DNA of 64,000 bases from Micromonospora chaiyaphumensis (GCF_900091435.1 NZ_FMCS01000005.1:310001-374000), one strand, 5' to 3'; positions 51,682 through 60,032 are shown, counted from the stretch's first letter. Notes: generated by a model from the letters alone, not told the origin. Translations and numbers: made by a program.

Positions 51682-52614
51682 GTGCCCACCACCGATCTGC
51701 TCCGGGTGCGCGATCTGGTGCCGGACTTCCTCGCCTGCCTCGACGAGTGTGCCGAGGCACCCCTGTCACACTGGTCCGACCACTGGCGCTGCCGTTACGT
51801 GGGCCGGCACCCGGACGTGTTTCGGACGCTGGACAGGGACGGCTCCTGGTCCAGCGCGTCGGATCTGGCGGACGTGCTGCTGAGGCTCCGCGACCGGGCC
51901 GCGGATCTCACCACCCACGCCGAGGCGGTACGCGCCCTGCTGCCCTCCGGCGTGGCGGCGGTTTGCGACGCGCTGGACTGGTCGGACGCCGGGGACCCGG
52001 TCGAGTGTGTGGTGCTGGTCGGGCTGCACCGGGCCAACGGCTGGGCCGATGAACTCGACGGCCGGTTCGCGCTCTTCCTCGCGGTGGAGCAACTGGGTCC
52101 GCCCGGTGACGACGGGCTTCTGGTGCTGCACGAGGCCGCGCACGTCGTACACGACCGCCGGGCCGGGATCCGCGACTGGCCCGAGCACGGGGTGGCGAAC
52201 GGGCTGCTCACCGAGGGACTGGCCACCCAGGTGTCGGCGGAGGTCGACCCCGGACGGCCCGACGAGGACTACCTCTGGTTCGGCCACCCCGGCCACCGCT
52301 CGTGGCTGGACGACTGTCGCCGGCGCTGGCCGGAGATCCTGCGCCGGGTCGCGGCCGACCTCGATGCCACCGACCCGGAGCACTACGCGGCCTACTTCCT
52401 CATGCGCGACTCGCCGGTCGCCCGGGACCTGCCCAAGCGCTGCGGCTACCTGGTGGGTCTGGCGGCGGTGCGACGGCTGCGGGAGCGCCATCCACTGCCG
52501 GAGATCGCCTCCTGGTCGCTGGCCCGGGTCCGGGCGGAGCTCCGCGGCGCGCTGGCAGGCCTGCCCGTTCCCACCGGAGGCGGTCCGGTGGCAGGATCGG
52601 CCGGTGGATCATGA
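51682..52614 (+). CDS. Putative zinc metallopeptidase (HExxH, DUF2268-like)
   Basis: A 310-residue soluble protein. LLVLHEAAHVVHD near residues 148-160 holds a zinc HExxH motif, and about 20 residues later LLTEGLATQVSAEVDPG provides the Glu expected of a gluzincin third ligand (the EGLA pattern of DUF2268-type predicted proteases). The flanking regions are alpha-helical and Asp/Arg rich (DLADVLLRLRDRAADLTTHAEAVRALL; RSWLDDCRRRWPEILRRVAADL). No signal peptide, so it should act in the cytosol. GTG 51682 is the likely start. It overlaps the SUFU-domain gene by 11 bases. Substrate unknown. Confidence 0.72.
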   Translation: MPTTDLLRVRDLVPDFLACLDECAEAPLSHWSDHWRCRYVGRHPDVFRTLDRDGSWSSASDLADVLLRLRDRAADLTTHAEAVRALLPSGVAAVCDALDWSDAGDPVECVVLVGLHRANGWADELDGRFALFLAVEQLGPPGDDGLLVLHEAAHVVHDRRAGIRDWPEHGVANGLLTEGLATQVSAEVDPGRPDEDYLWFGHPGHRSWLDDCRRRWPEILRRVAADLDATDPEHYAAYFLMRDSPVARDLPKRCGYLVGLAAVRRLRERHPLPEIASWSLARVRAELRGALAGLPVPTGGGPVAGSAGGS

Positions 52615-53239
52615 ACTGCCGCCCTCCGCAGTCCACCTTCGGGACCATCTGCGGAACCTGTTCCCCACCCGGGTGCTGGACGTGCTGCCGCCGGCCGCCG
52701 GGCCCATTCATCTGCGGGTTCCCGACTTCCACGTCTTCCGCCTCGCGCCGGGGCCGGGGGAGGGCGGCTGGCTGTACGTGAGCGCCGGCCTGTGGGATGC
52801 GACCCAGCACCACGGACACGGTCTCGAGTTCGTCCTGTACACCGCTGAGCCGTCCGACCGGCACGTGGAGACGGTGACGATGAACGCGTACTACCACGCC
52901 GCGGGTGGCCGGAACACGCTGGACCTGGGACACACCGTCCCGATCGGGCGGCCGTGGCAGCCCGGGTCGCGCTGCGACCACCTGCTGGTGAGCCTGCCGT
53001 ACCTGTGGGGCCCCGAGCTGGAGGTCTGCGCTTTCCCCGAGGGTCATGTCCGGGTGCTCTGGCTGCTGCCCATCACCAGGGCCGAGAAGACGTTCCGCCA
53101 CGCGCACGGTCTCGAGGCGCTGGAACAGCGACTGGAGAATGCGGGCATCGACCCGGCGGATCCGGCGCGGGCCTCGGTGGTGGAGGCCGAAGCCGGTCGG
53201 CTGCGCCGGCTGCTGCGTCGCCGCGGCGGGAAGGGGTGA
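52604..53239 (+). CDS. Suppressor-of-fused (SUFU) domain protein
   Basis: A 211-residue cytosolic protein fitting the bacterial SUFU family. Characteristic stretches are LYVSAGLWDATQHHGHGLEFVLYTAE, DLGHTVPIGRPWQPGSRCDHLLVSLPYLWGPELEVC and VRVLWLLPITRAEKTFRHAHGLEALEQRLENAGIDP. Bacterial SUFU proteins are mostly of unknown function; comparative genomics has linked many to immunity against polymorphic toxins. GTG 52604 follows CAGGAT by six bases and lies inside the end of the HExxH gene, so the two are coupled. Immunity to the neighbour is a hypothesis only. Confidence 0.78.
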   Translation: MDHELPPSAVHLRDHLRNLFPTRVLDVLPPAAGPIHLRVPDFHVFRLAPGPGEGGWLYVSAGLWDATQHHGHGLEFVLYTAEPSDRHVETVTMNAYYHAAGGRNTLDLGHTVPIGRPWQPGSRCDHLLVSLPYLWGPELEVCAFPEGHVRVLWLLPITRAEKTFRHAHGLEALEQRLENAGIDPADPARASVVEAEAGRLRRLLRRRGGKG

Positions 53240-53240
53240 C

Positions 53241-53582
53241 TCAGAGCCGCTGACCGCCCAGGACGTCGGCGGCGGCGTCGGAGGTCTCCAGCACCACGGT
53301 GTGGTAGCTCTCGATGCGCGACAGGATCGCGTCGCGGGGGCCGTCGCGCCAGGCCTCGCTGCCGTAGAAGGCCTCCTCCTGCGCGTCCCGCACGGCCAGG
53401 GACGGGAAACCCCGGATCAGGTACGCCTCCTCGTGGCCGTCCTCGCGGGCCAGGGACGCCCCGCCGGCCACCACCCGGATGCCGAAGCGGCCGAGCAGCG
53501 GCGCGGCCTCCTCCCGCATCACCCGGACGAACTCGTCGATCGTGCCGGGCTTCAGGCGGTAGGTGCGGATCTCGAGAATCAT
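53241..53582 (-). CDS. NIPSNAP family protein
   Basis: A 113-residue dimeric alpha/beta-barrel type protein starting MILEIRTYRLKPGTIDEFVRVM, the NIPSNAP start. SLAREDGHEEAYLIRGFPSLAVRDAQEEAFYGSEAWRDGPRDAIL continues the family pattern. Such proteins are often degradative or heme/aldehyde-related ferredoxin-like barrels of unclear function. GGAGG lies upstream of ATG 53582. It ends one base from the convergent SUFU gene and is separated from the response regulator gene by 65 bp in the same direction. Confidence 0.85.
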   Translation of the reverse strand: MILEIRTYRLKPGTIDEFVRVMREEAAPLLGRFGIRVVAGGASLAREDGHEEAYLIRGFPSLAVRDAQEEAFYGSEAWRDGPRDAILSRIESYHTVVLETSDAAADVLGGQRL

Positions 53583-53647
53583 CGACGACCTCCGGAGTGG
53601 CTGAGGGCCTGACGCTAGCCGTCCCGGCCCCTGCGCTCCACCCCGCG

Positions 53648-54328
53648 TCAGACCGGCCGGTACTCGACCTCCGGGCGGCCCGGGGTGCCGTAGCGGGGTG
53701 CCCGGACGGCGCGGTCGGCGGACACCAGGTACTCCAGGTAGCGCCGGGCGGTCACCCGGGAGATCCCGGTGCGGTGGCCGACCTCGGTGGCGGAGAGCCC
53801 GCCGTCGCCGAGGGCGGCCAGCACGGTGTGCAGGGTCTGCTCGTCCAGGCCCTTGGGCAGGGTGTGCCGGGTCGCGCCGCGCAAAGTGGCGAACATCCGG
53901 TCCACCTCGTGCTGGGCGGCCACCTCGCCGTCGGCCAGGGCCTGCCGCCGGTATTCGGCGTAGCGCTCCAGCTTGTCGCGGAAGGCGGCGAAGGTGAACG
54001 GCTTGAGCAGGTAGTGGGTCACCCCGAGGGACACCGCGGTGCGGACCACCGCGAGGTCGCGCGCCGAGGTCACCGCGAGCACGTCGACGCTGCTGCCCGC
54101 CGCCCGCAGGGCCCGGCACACGTCCAGGCCGTGCAGGTCGGGCAGCCGGAAGTCGAGCAGGACCAGGTCGACGTCCGCGCCGCCGCGCCGGCGCAGCGCC
54201 GCCATCGCGTCCCGCGCGGTGTGCGCCACGCCGACCACCACGAAACCGGGAACCCTTTCGGTGTACGCCCGGTGCGCCTCGGCCAGCAGCGGCTCGTCCT
54301 CCACCACGAGCACCCGGACGTCGTTCAT
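53648..54328 (-). CDS. CitB/DctR-type response regulator
   Basis: A 226-residue regulator. The receiver has VVEDEPLLAEAH, LVLLDFRLPDLHG with the phospho-acceptor Asp, VTSARD and YLLKPF. The C-terminal half carries a helix-turn-helix (GGLSATEVGHRTGISRVTARRYLEYLV) of the CitB/MalR/DctR type. It should act with the histidine kinase, whose stop overlaps its ATG by four bases. The neighbouring dctA-like gene, divergent from the kinase, is the likely target. Genes of this class respond to C4-dicarboxylates or citrate. Confidence 0.9.
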   Translation of the reverse strand: MNDVRVLVVEDEPLLAEAHRAYTERVPGFVVVGVAHTARDAMAALRRRGGADVDLVLLDFRLPDLHGLDVCRALRAAGSSVDVLAVTSARDLAVVRTAVSLGVTHYLLKPFTFAAFRDKLERYAEYRRQALADGEVAAQHEVDRMFATLRGATRHTLPKGLDEQTLHTVLAALGDGGLSATEVGHRTGISRVTARRYLEYLVSADRAVRAPRYGTPGRPEVEYRPV

Positions 54329-55911
54329 CCTTCCACCCCCGCCACCGGCAGCCGGACGGTGAACACGGTCTCCCCGTCGCCGGTGCGGACCACCTCCGAC
54401 GTGCCGCCGTGCCGGCGGACCACCTGCCCGACCAGCGCCAGGCCGAGCCCCCGGCCGGCGCTCTTGGTGGACCAGCCGCGCCGGAACGCGTCCGCCACCC
54501 GGTCTGGGTCGAGCCCGGGTCCGCTGTCGCCGACCCGGACCACCAGGTCGCCGCCGACCGTACCGACGAAGATCTGCACGCGGCGCGGCGGCGGGGTGCC
54601 GGCGACCGCCTCCAGGGCGTTGTCGACCAGGTTGCCGACCACGGTGAGCAGGTCGGTGGTGGGCAGGGGACTGTCGTCGAGCCGGCAGTCGGGGTCGATC
54701 ACCAGGTCCACGCCGCGCTCGCCGGCCCGCGCCGACTTGCCGAGCAGCAGGGCGGCCAGCGCCGGTTCGGTGACCGCTCCGACCACCCGATCGGTGAGCT
54801 GCTGGGCGATCGCCAGGTCGCGGGTGGCCAGCCGGACGGCCTCGTCGGTGCGGCCCAGCTCCACGAGGGTGAGCACGGTGTGCAGCCGGTTCGCCGACTC
54901 GTGGGTCTGCGCCTGCAGGGCCTCGGTCAGGGCCCGGACCGAGTCGAGCTCGCTGGCCAGGTTGCGCAGCTCGGTCTGGTCGCGCAGGGTCAGCACGGTG
55001 CCGAGCACCGCGCCCTCGAATCGGGTGGTCCGCTGGTTGGCCACCAGCACCCGGTCGCCGGCCAGGATCGGCTCGTCGTGCGCGTCCCGGCCGGAGTCGA
55101 GCAGCTCGGCCACCGCCGGGGGCAGGTCGATCCCGGTGACCGGCCGGTCGGTCACGGTGGCGTCGTCGGCCAGCCCGAGCAGCCGCCGGCCCTCGTCGTT
55201 GACCAGCGCCACCCGGCGGTCCCGGGTCAGCACCAGCAACCCCTCGCGGACGGAGTGCAGGACGGCGTCGTAGTACTCGTACATGCGGGTCATCTGACTC
55301 GGGCCGAGGCCGTGGGTCTGCCGGCGGAGCCGGCGGCTGAGCAGCCAGGACCCGGTGGCCGCGAGGGCCAGGGCGGGCGCGGCGGCGCCGAGCAGCACCG
55401 GCACCTGGGCGAGCAGCTTCCGGTTGATCGCCCTGGTCGTGATGCCCACCGAGACCAGCCCGATGATGCGGTGCCCGCCGTCGTACACCGGGACCACCGC
55501 GCGCACCGACTCGCCGAGCGTGCCGACGTTGGTGATGGTGAACGGGTCGCCGGAGAGCGCCGGGCCGATGTCGCCGATGAACGGCTGCCCGATGAGCTTC
55601 GGGTTCGGGTGCGAGTAGCGGGTCCGGTCCGGGGCCATCACCACCACGAAGTCCGTTCCGGTGGCGACCCGGGTGGCCTCCGCGTAGGGCTGGAGGGCGG
55701 CCGACGGGTCGGCCGCGGTGAGGGCCGCGCGGACGTTGGGGGAGCCGGCCACGGCCTGCGCGACGGCCAGCACCTCGTCCTCCGCGGCCTGCTGGGAGTC
55801 GCTGCGCGCCAGCCAGACGGCGCCGGCCGCGCCGGCCAGCACGAGCAGCGTCACCACCACCGCCTGGAGGGCGAAGAGCTGCCCCGCGATGCTCCACTGC
55901 CGTCGGGCCAC
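54325..55911 (-). CDS. CitA/DcuS-type sensor histidine kinase
   Basis: A 528-residue kinase. Order: membrane helix (FALQAVVVTLLVLAGAAGAVWLA), a periplasmic-type PAS/Cache sensor (~40-180; DRTRYSHPNPKLIGQPFIGD is typical of citrate/C4-dicarboxylate sensors), second helix (VLLGAAAPALALAATGSWLL), a cytosolic PAS (VREGLLVLTRDRRVALVNDEGRRLLGL), the SpoB-like dimerisation helix QTHESANRLHTVLTLVELG with the phospho-acceptor His, and a HATPase domain (NLVDNALEAV, GDSGPGLDP, GRGLGLAL). GTG 55911 has GGAGGGGAAC upstream. It phosphorylates the coupled regulator. Confidence 0.92.
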   Translation of the reverse strand: MARRQWSIAGQLFALQAVVVTLLVLAGAAGAVWLARSDSQQAAEDEVLAVAQAVAGSPNVRAALTAADPSAALQPYAEATRVATGTDFVVVMAPDRTRYSHPNPKLIGQPFIGDIGPALSGDPFTITNVGTLGESVRAVVPVYDGGHRIIGLVSVGITTRAINRKLLAQVPVLLGAAAPALALAATGSWLLSRRLRRQTHGLGPSQMTRMYEYYDAVLHSVREGLLVLTRDRRVALVNDEGRRLLGLADDATVTDRPVTGIDLPPAVAELLDSGRDAHDEPILAGDRVLVANQRTTRFEGAVLGTVLTLRDQTELRNLASELDSVRALTEALQAQTHESANRLHTVLTLVELGRTDEAVRLATRDLAIAQQLTDRVVGAVTEPALAALLLGKSARAGERGVDLVIDPDCRLDDSPLPTTDLLTVVGNLVDNALEAVAGTPPPRRVQIFVGTVGGDLVVRVGDSGPGLDPDRVADAFRRGWSTKSAGRGLGLALVGQVVRRHGGTSEVVRTGDGETVFTVRLPVAGVEG

Positions 55912-56018
55912 GTTCCCCTCCTCCCTCCGCCGGTCGTCGGCAAGTCTGGCGCACCCGCCGGTGCGGTTTCGGCCGTGTGCTGTGCGGGTGAACAGAATGA
56001 ACGCAAGCGTGCCCCGTA

Positions 56019-56034
56019 GTGAGATCGGCCTCAC
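56019..56034. promoter_or_regulatory. Short palindrome before the dicarboxylate transporter gene
   Basis: GTGAG-ATCGGC-CTCAC (GTGAG at 56019-56023, CTCAC at 56030-56034) is a 5-bp inverted repeat just before the transporter start and might bind the CitB-type regulator. Weak evidence. Confidence 0.3.
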
Positions 56035-56043
56035 ATTGTGGGC

Positions 56044-57429
56044 ATGGAGACCACCACCACACCCACCCCCGAGACCGCCCGGCCGGCCCGCCGGGACCGG
56101 ACCCGGTTCCTCTACCTGGCGGTCATCGTGGCCGTCGTCGCCGGCATCGTGGTCGGCCTCGCCGCGCCCGAGGTCGGCAAGGAGTTGAAGCCGCTGGGCA
56201 CCGGCTTCGTGAACCTGATCAAGATGATGATCAGCCCGGTCATCTTCTGCACGATCGTCCTCGGCGTCGGGTCCGTCCGGCAGGCCGCCCGGGTCGGCAA
56301 GGTCGGCGGCCTCGCGCTCGGCTACTTCCTGCTCATGTCGACGGTGGCGCTCGCCATCGGCCTCGTGGTCGGCAACATCGTCCATCCCGGCTCGGGCCTG
56401 AACCTCGGCCCCGAGGTGGCCGACGCGGGCAAGTCCGCCGCGGGCGGCGAGAGCGGTGACACCGTCGAGTTCCTGCTCGGCGTCATCCCCACCTCGCTGT
56501 TCTCCGCGCTCACCGAGGGCTCGGTGCTCCAGACGCTGCTCGTCGCCCTGCTGGTCGGCTTCGCCGTGCAGGCCATGGGCCGGCGCGGGGAGCCCGTGCT
56601 GCGTGCGGTGGAGGTCGTCCAGCGCCTGGTCTTCAAGGTGCTCGCGATGATCATGTGGGTGGCCCCGATCGGCGCGTTCGGCGCGATCGCCGCGGTGGTC
56701 GGCGCCACCGGCGTGGACGCGCTGACCAGCCTGGCCCAGATCATGCTCGGCTTCTACGCCACCTGCCTGATCTTCGTGATCGTGGTGCTCGGCGCGCTGC
56801 TGCGCCTGGTGTCGGGTGTCTCGATCTTCGGCCTGCTGCGCTACCTGGGCCGGGAGTTCCTGCTGATCCTGTCCACCTCGTCGTCGGAGTCGGCGCTGCC
56901 CCGCCTGATCGCCAAGATGGAGCACTTCGGCGTCAGCAAGCCGGTGGTCGGCATCACCGTCCCCACCGGCTACTCCTTCAACCTCGACGGCACGGCCATC
57001 TACCTGACGATGGCCGCGCTGTTCATCGCCGACGCGCTTGGCAAGCCGATGGCGATCGGCGAGCAGATCGGCCTGCTGGCCTTCATGGTCATCGCCTCGA
57101 AGGGCGCCGCCGGGGTGACCGGCGCCGGCCTGGCCACCCTGGCCGGCGGCCTCCAGTCGCACCGGCCGGACCTGGTCGACGGGGTCGGCCTGATCGTCGG
57201 CATCGACCGTTTCATGTCCGAGGCCCGGGCACTGACCAACTTCGCCGGCAACGCGGTGGCCACCGTGCTGGTCGGCACCTGGACGGGCGAGTTCGATCGG
57301 GCCCAGGCCCAGGCGGTGCTCAGCGGGCAGCGTCCGTTCGACGAGACGACCATGCTCGACGACGAGCCGGACGACGAGGGCGCCGAGCCGGCCGGGCGTC
57401 CCGGCGCACTGGCCGACGCGCCGGCCTGA
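56044..57429 (+). CDS. dctA: C4-dicarboxylate:cation symporter (DctA-type)
   Basis: A 461-residue transporter of the dicarboxylate/amino acid:cation symporter family. The helical signature segments are MISPVIFCTIVLGVG, STSSSESALPRLI (the serine-rich re-entrant loop), VPTGYSFNLDGTAIYLTMAALFIADA (DctA motif), SKGAAGVTGAG and DRFMSEARALTNFAGNAVATVLV. It imports succinate, fumarate and malate with cations. The tail is acidic (DEPDDEGAEP). ATG 56044 is used; GTG 56038 is possible. It is divergent from a CitA/CitB-type two-component system, the usual arrangement for inducible dicarboxylate uptake. Confidence 0.93.
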   Translation: METTTTPTPETARPARRDRTRFLYLAVIVAVVAGIVVGLAAPEVGKELKPLGTGFVNLIKMMISPVIFCTIVLGVGSVRQAARVGKVGGLALGYFLLMSTVALAIGLVVGNIVHPGSGLNLGPEVADAGKSAAGGESGDTVEFLLGVIPTSLFSALTEGSVLQTLLVALLVGFAVQAMGRRGEPVLRAVEVVQRLVFKVLAMIMWVAPIGAFGAIAAVVGATGVDALTSLAQIMLGFYATCLIFVIVVLGALLRLVSGVSIFGLLRYLGREFLLILSTSSSESALPRLIAKMEHFGVSKPVVGITVPTGYSFNLDGTAIYLTMAALFIADALGKPMAIGEQIGLLAFMVIASKGAAGVTGAGLATLAGGLQSHRPDLVDGVGLIVGIDRFMSEARALTNFAGNAVATVLVGTWTGEFDRAQAQAVLSGQRPFDETTMLDDEPDDEGAEPAGRPGALADAPA

Positions 57430-57549
57430 GCCGACCGCCCACCCCGGCCCGTCGGACCCGACCGGCGGGCCGGCCGGCGTGACCGGGTGGGACCACCAGG
57501 CGGGAATTGGCCGTCCCGGTGCCCGACCACGATCATTAGCGTCGGTGGC

Positions 57550-58587
57550 ATGGACCTGGAACAGGCACAGAAGCTGTGGCAGCCGGAGCCCGGCTGGCTG
57601 AACACCGCCACCTACGGGCTGCCGCCCGACCCGGCCTGGACGGCGGTGCAGGACGTGCTCGCCGACTGGCGGGCCGGGCGGGTCTCCTTCGAGGGCTGGG
57701 GCGAGTCGGTCGGCCGGGCCCGCACCGCGTTCGCCCGGCTGGTCGGGGTGGCCCCGGCGGACGTGGCGATCGGCAGCACGGCCTCGCAGCTGCTCGCCCC
57801 GGTGGCGGCGGCCCTCCCGGCCGGCGCGACGGTGGTCGTCCCCGCGGAGGAGTTCACCTCCAACCTCTTCCCCTGGCTGGTCCAGGAGGGGCGAGGCGTG
57901 CGGGTCCGCACCGTGCCGCTCGCCGGCCTGGTCGACGCGATCGACGGCGACACCGACCTGGTCGCGTTCAGCCTCGTGCAGTCCTCGGACGGCACCGTCG
58001 CCCCGTACGAGACGATCGTCGCGGCGGCCCGGGCGCACGGCGCCCTCGTCGCGGTCGACGCCACCCAGGCCGCCGGCTGGCTGCCCTTCGACGCCGGGCT
58101 GGCCGACGTGGTCGCGGTGGCGGCGTACAAGTGGCTGATGGCCCCGCGCGGCGCGGCCTTCGCCTACCTGGCCCCGGCCCTGCGCGAGCGGCTGCGGCCC
58201 GACGCGGCCGGCTGGTACGCGGGTCAGGACCCGCAGTCGTCCTACTACGGCCCGCCGCTGCGGCTGGCCGACGACGCCCGGCGCTTCGACATCTCGCCGG
58301 CCTGGTTCAGCTATGTCGGCGCGGCACCGGCCCTGGAACTGCTCGCCGAGATCGGGCTGCCCGCCGTGCACGCCCACGACGTGGCGCTGGCCAACCGGTT
58401 CCTCACCGGGCTGGGCCGCCCGCCCGGCGACAGCGCGATCGTCGTCGTCGAGGTGCCGGACGCGCAGGAGAAGCTGGCGCGGGCCGGGGTGCGGGCGGCG
58501 GTCCGCGCCGGGCGGGTCCGGGCCGCGTTCCACCTCTACACCACCGAGGACGACGTCGACCTGGCCCTGGCGGCGCTCACCGGCTGA
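57550..58587 (+). CDS. Class V aminotransferase-like PLP enzyme
   Basis: A 345-residue fold-type I PLP enzyme. It starts WLNTATYGLPP, has STASQLLAPVAAALP (phosphate-binding region), SLVQSSDGTVAPYETI, VDATQAAGWLPFD (ring Asp and Gln/His site) and AAYKWLMAPRGAAFAYLA with the Schiff-base Lys. It lacks the cysteine of cysteine desulfurases and could be an epimerase, lyase or hercynylcysteine-lyase-like protein; I cannot decide which. ATG 57550 lies seven bases after TAGCGT (57537-57542), suggesting leaderless translation. A 12-bp terminator follows. Confidence 0.82.
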   Translation: MDLEQAQKLWQPEPGWLNTATYGLPPDPAWTAVQDVLADWRAGRVSFEGWGESVGRARTAFARLVGVAPADVAIGSTASQLLAPVAAALPAGATVVVPAEEFTSNLFPWLVQEGRGVRVRTVPLAGLVDAIDGDTDLVAFSLVQSSDGTVAPYETIVAAARAHGALVAVDATQAAGWLPFDAGLADVVAVAAYKWLMAPRGAAFAYLAPALRERLRPDAAGWYAGQDPQSSYYGPPLRLADDARRFDISPAWFSYVGAAPALELLAEIGLPAVHAHDVALANRFLTGLGRPPGDSAIVVVEVPDAQEKLARAGVRAAVRAGRVRAAFHLYTTEDDVDLALAALTG

Positions 58588-58589
58588 GG

Positions 58590-58634
58590 CCGGGGGTGGC
58601 TTCCGCCCCGGGACCGGGCGGGAGCCACCCCCGG
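58590..58634. terminator. 12-bp hairpin terminator
   Basis: CCGGGGGTGGCT (58590-58601) pairs perfectly with AGCCACCCCCGG (58623-58634) between the convergent aminotransferase and acyl-CoA dehydrogenase genes. Confidence 0.85.
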
Positions 58635-58637
58635 GGC

Positions 58638-59810
58638 TCAGGCCAGGTGGCCGCCGATCTTCGTGTACCCGCGCAGCAGGTCGCGCGAGATGATGAGCCG
58701 CTGCATCTCGTCGGTGCCCTCGAAGATCCGGTAGAGCCGGACCTGCCGGTACCAGCGCTCGATCGGCAGTTCCCGCGTGTAGCCCATGCCGCCGTGGATC
58801 TGGAGCACCCGGTCGACCACCCGGTTGACCATGCCGGCACCGTAGAGCTTGCCCATCGACGAGGCGTGCCGCGGGTCCAGGCCCTGGTCGACGGTCCAGG
58901 CCGACTTCAGCACCAGCCAGCGGGCCGCCTCCAGTTCGGTCTCCGAGTCGGCGATCATCCACTGGATCGCCTGGTTGGTGCCGATCTTCGCGCCGAAGGT
59001 CTCCCGGGTGTTGGCGTGGTCGATGGCCATCTGGAGGGCCCGTTCGGCGATGCCGATGGCGTGCGAGGGGATCGTGTAGCGGCCCTTGCCGATCCACTCC
59101 ATGCCGAGCGTGAAGCCCTGCCCGATCTCGCCCAGGATGTTGCGGTGCGGCACGCGTACGCCGTCGAAGATCAGCGACGCCGGCCCGCCCTCGCCCATGG
59201 TCTGGATGAACTCCGACCGCCAGCCCATCGCCCGGTCCACCAGGAACGCGGTCGCGCCGCCGTTGCGGGCGCCCTTCTCCGGGTCGGTCACGGCCACCAC
59301 GATGGCGAAGTCGGCGTCGTTGCCGTTGGTGATGAACGTCTTCTCGCCGTCGAGGACCCAGTCGTCGCCGTCGCGGCGGGCGCGCAGCTTGATGTTCGCG
59401 GCGTCCGAGCCGGCGCCCGGCTCCGTGATCGCGAAGCAGGAGATCCGTTCCCCCTCGATGGTGGGGACGAGGAACTCCCGCTTCTGCTCCTCGCTGGCGT
59501 GGAACAGGATGTTGTCCGCCTCGCCGCCGAAACGGAACGGCACGAAGGTGCGGCCCAGCTCGGTCCAGATCAGCGACTGGAGCACCGCGGGCAGGTCCAT
59601 CCCGCCGTACTCCTCGGGGGTGGCCAGGCCCCAGAAACCGAACTTCTTCGCCTTGAGCTGCAGCTCGCGCAGCTCGGAACGGTCCAGGCCGGGCTGGTGG
59701 GCGCGCTCGCGGCGCAGCACCTCCTGCTCCAGCGGCAGCACCTCGCGGGTGACGAAGGCGCGCACGGTGTCCCGGACGGCCCGTTCCTCCTCGGACAGTG
59801 CGAAGTCCAC
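58638..59810 (-). CDS. Acyl-CoA dehydrogenase
   Basis: A 390-residue FAD enzyme that introduces a double bond into acyl-CoA. Markers: FAITEPGAGSDAANI (FAD/substrate signature 1), TFITNGNDADFAIVVAVT, RETFGAKIGTNQAIQWMIADSETELEAAR, LQIHGGMGYTRELPIERWYRQVRLYRIFEGTDEMQRLIISRDLL, whose FEGTDE Glu is the expected catalytic base. GTG 59810 has AGGGAG five bases upstream. The chain-length class is not readable. A palindrome AAACT-N9-AGTTT lies 54 bp before the start and is shared with the ALDH operon, so the divergent TetR gene probably controls it. Confidence 0.93.
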   Translation of the reverse strand: MDFALSEEERAVRDTVRAFVTREVLPLEQEVLRRERAHQPGLDRSELRELQLKAKKFGFWGLATPEEYGGMDLPAVLQSLIWTELGRTFVPFRFGGEADNILFHASEEQKREFLVPTIEGERISCFAITEPGAGSDAANIKLRARRDGDDWVLDGEKTFITNGNDADFAIVVAVTDPEKGARNGGATAFLVDRAMGWRSEFIQTMGEGGPASLIFDGVRVPHRNILGEIGQGFTLGMEWIGKGRYTIPSHAIGIAERALQMAIDHANTRETFGAKIGTNQAIQWMIADSETELEAARWLVLKSAWTVDQGLDPRHASSMGKLYGAGMVNRVVDRVLQIHGGMGYTRELPIERWYRQVRLYRIFEGTDEMQRLIISRDLLRGYTKIGGHLA

Positions 59811-59863
59811 GTTGCTCCCTCAGGTCGGCGTGGCGACCGGCGCGGGCGGCGGCGGTCGCTCTT

Positions 59864-59882
59864 AAACTAGCGGTGTAAGTTT
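59864..59882. promoter_or_regulatory. Operator 1 (AAACT-N9-AGTTT) before the acyl-CoA dehydrogenase gene
   Basis: AAACT (59864-59868) and AGTTT (59878-59882) are separated by nine bases; the left half-site reads AAACTAGC. The palindrome is flanked by further TTA...TAA symmetry. The same 19-bp layout recurs at 60692-60710. It lies in the divergent region between the dehydrogenase and TetR genes. Confidence 0.7.
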
Positions 59883-59942
59883 TAATCCGTCCAGACCCCT
59901 TCTCCGGCTGTCGCGGTGAGGTCCGGCGGCCCCGGCCCCGGT

Positions 59943-59948
59943 TAGGGT
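59943..59948 (+). promoter_or_regulatory. Candidate -10 box of the TetR gene
   Basis: TAGGGT, followed by a leader of about 80 nt to GTG 60033. No clear -35 box. The leader contains a short open frame (59980-60030). Confidence 0.4.
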
Positions 59949-59979
59949 GCGTGAGCAGGTGTTCCGACGGGGAGGCGGC

Positions 59980-60030
59980 GTGGCGGGATTCGACCGGCGA
60001 GGGGCGCGCGGCCCGGCGTGGGTGGTCTGA
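59980..60030 (+). CDS. Possible 16-residue upstream open reading frame
   Basis: GTG 59980 is preceded by GGGGAGG (59969-59975) and opens a 16-codon frame (MAGFDRRGARGPAWVV) ending in TGA at 60028-60030, two bases before the TetR GTG. This may couple translation of the regulator. It may equally be chance, as the frame is very short. Confidence 0.35.
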   Translation: MAGFDRRGARGPAWVV

Positions 60031-60032
60031 CC

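Noticed and set aside
54325..59097. 1590-codon extension of the sensor kinase frame
   Set aside because: The upstream part is antisense to dctA and the aminotransferase; GTG 55911 with a strong ribosome site is the true start.
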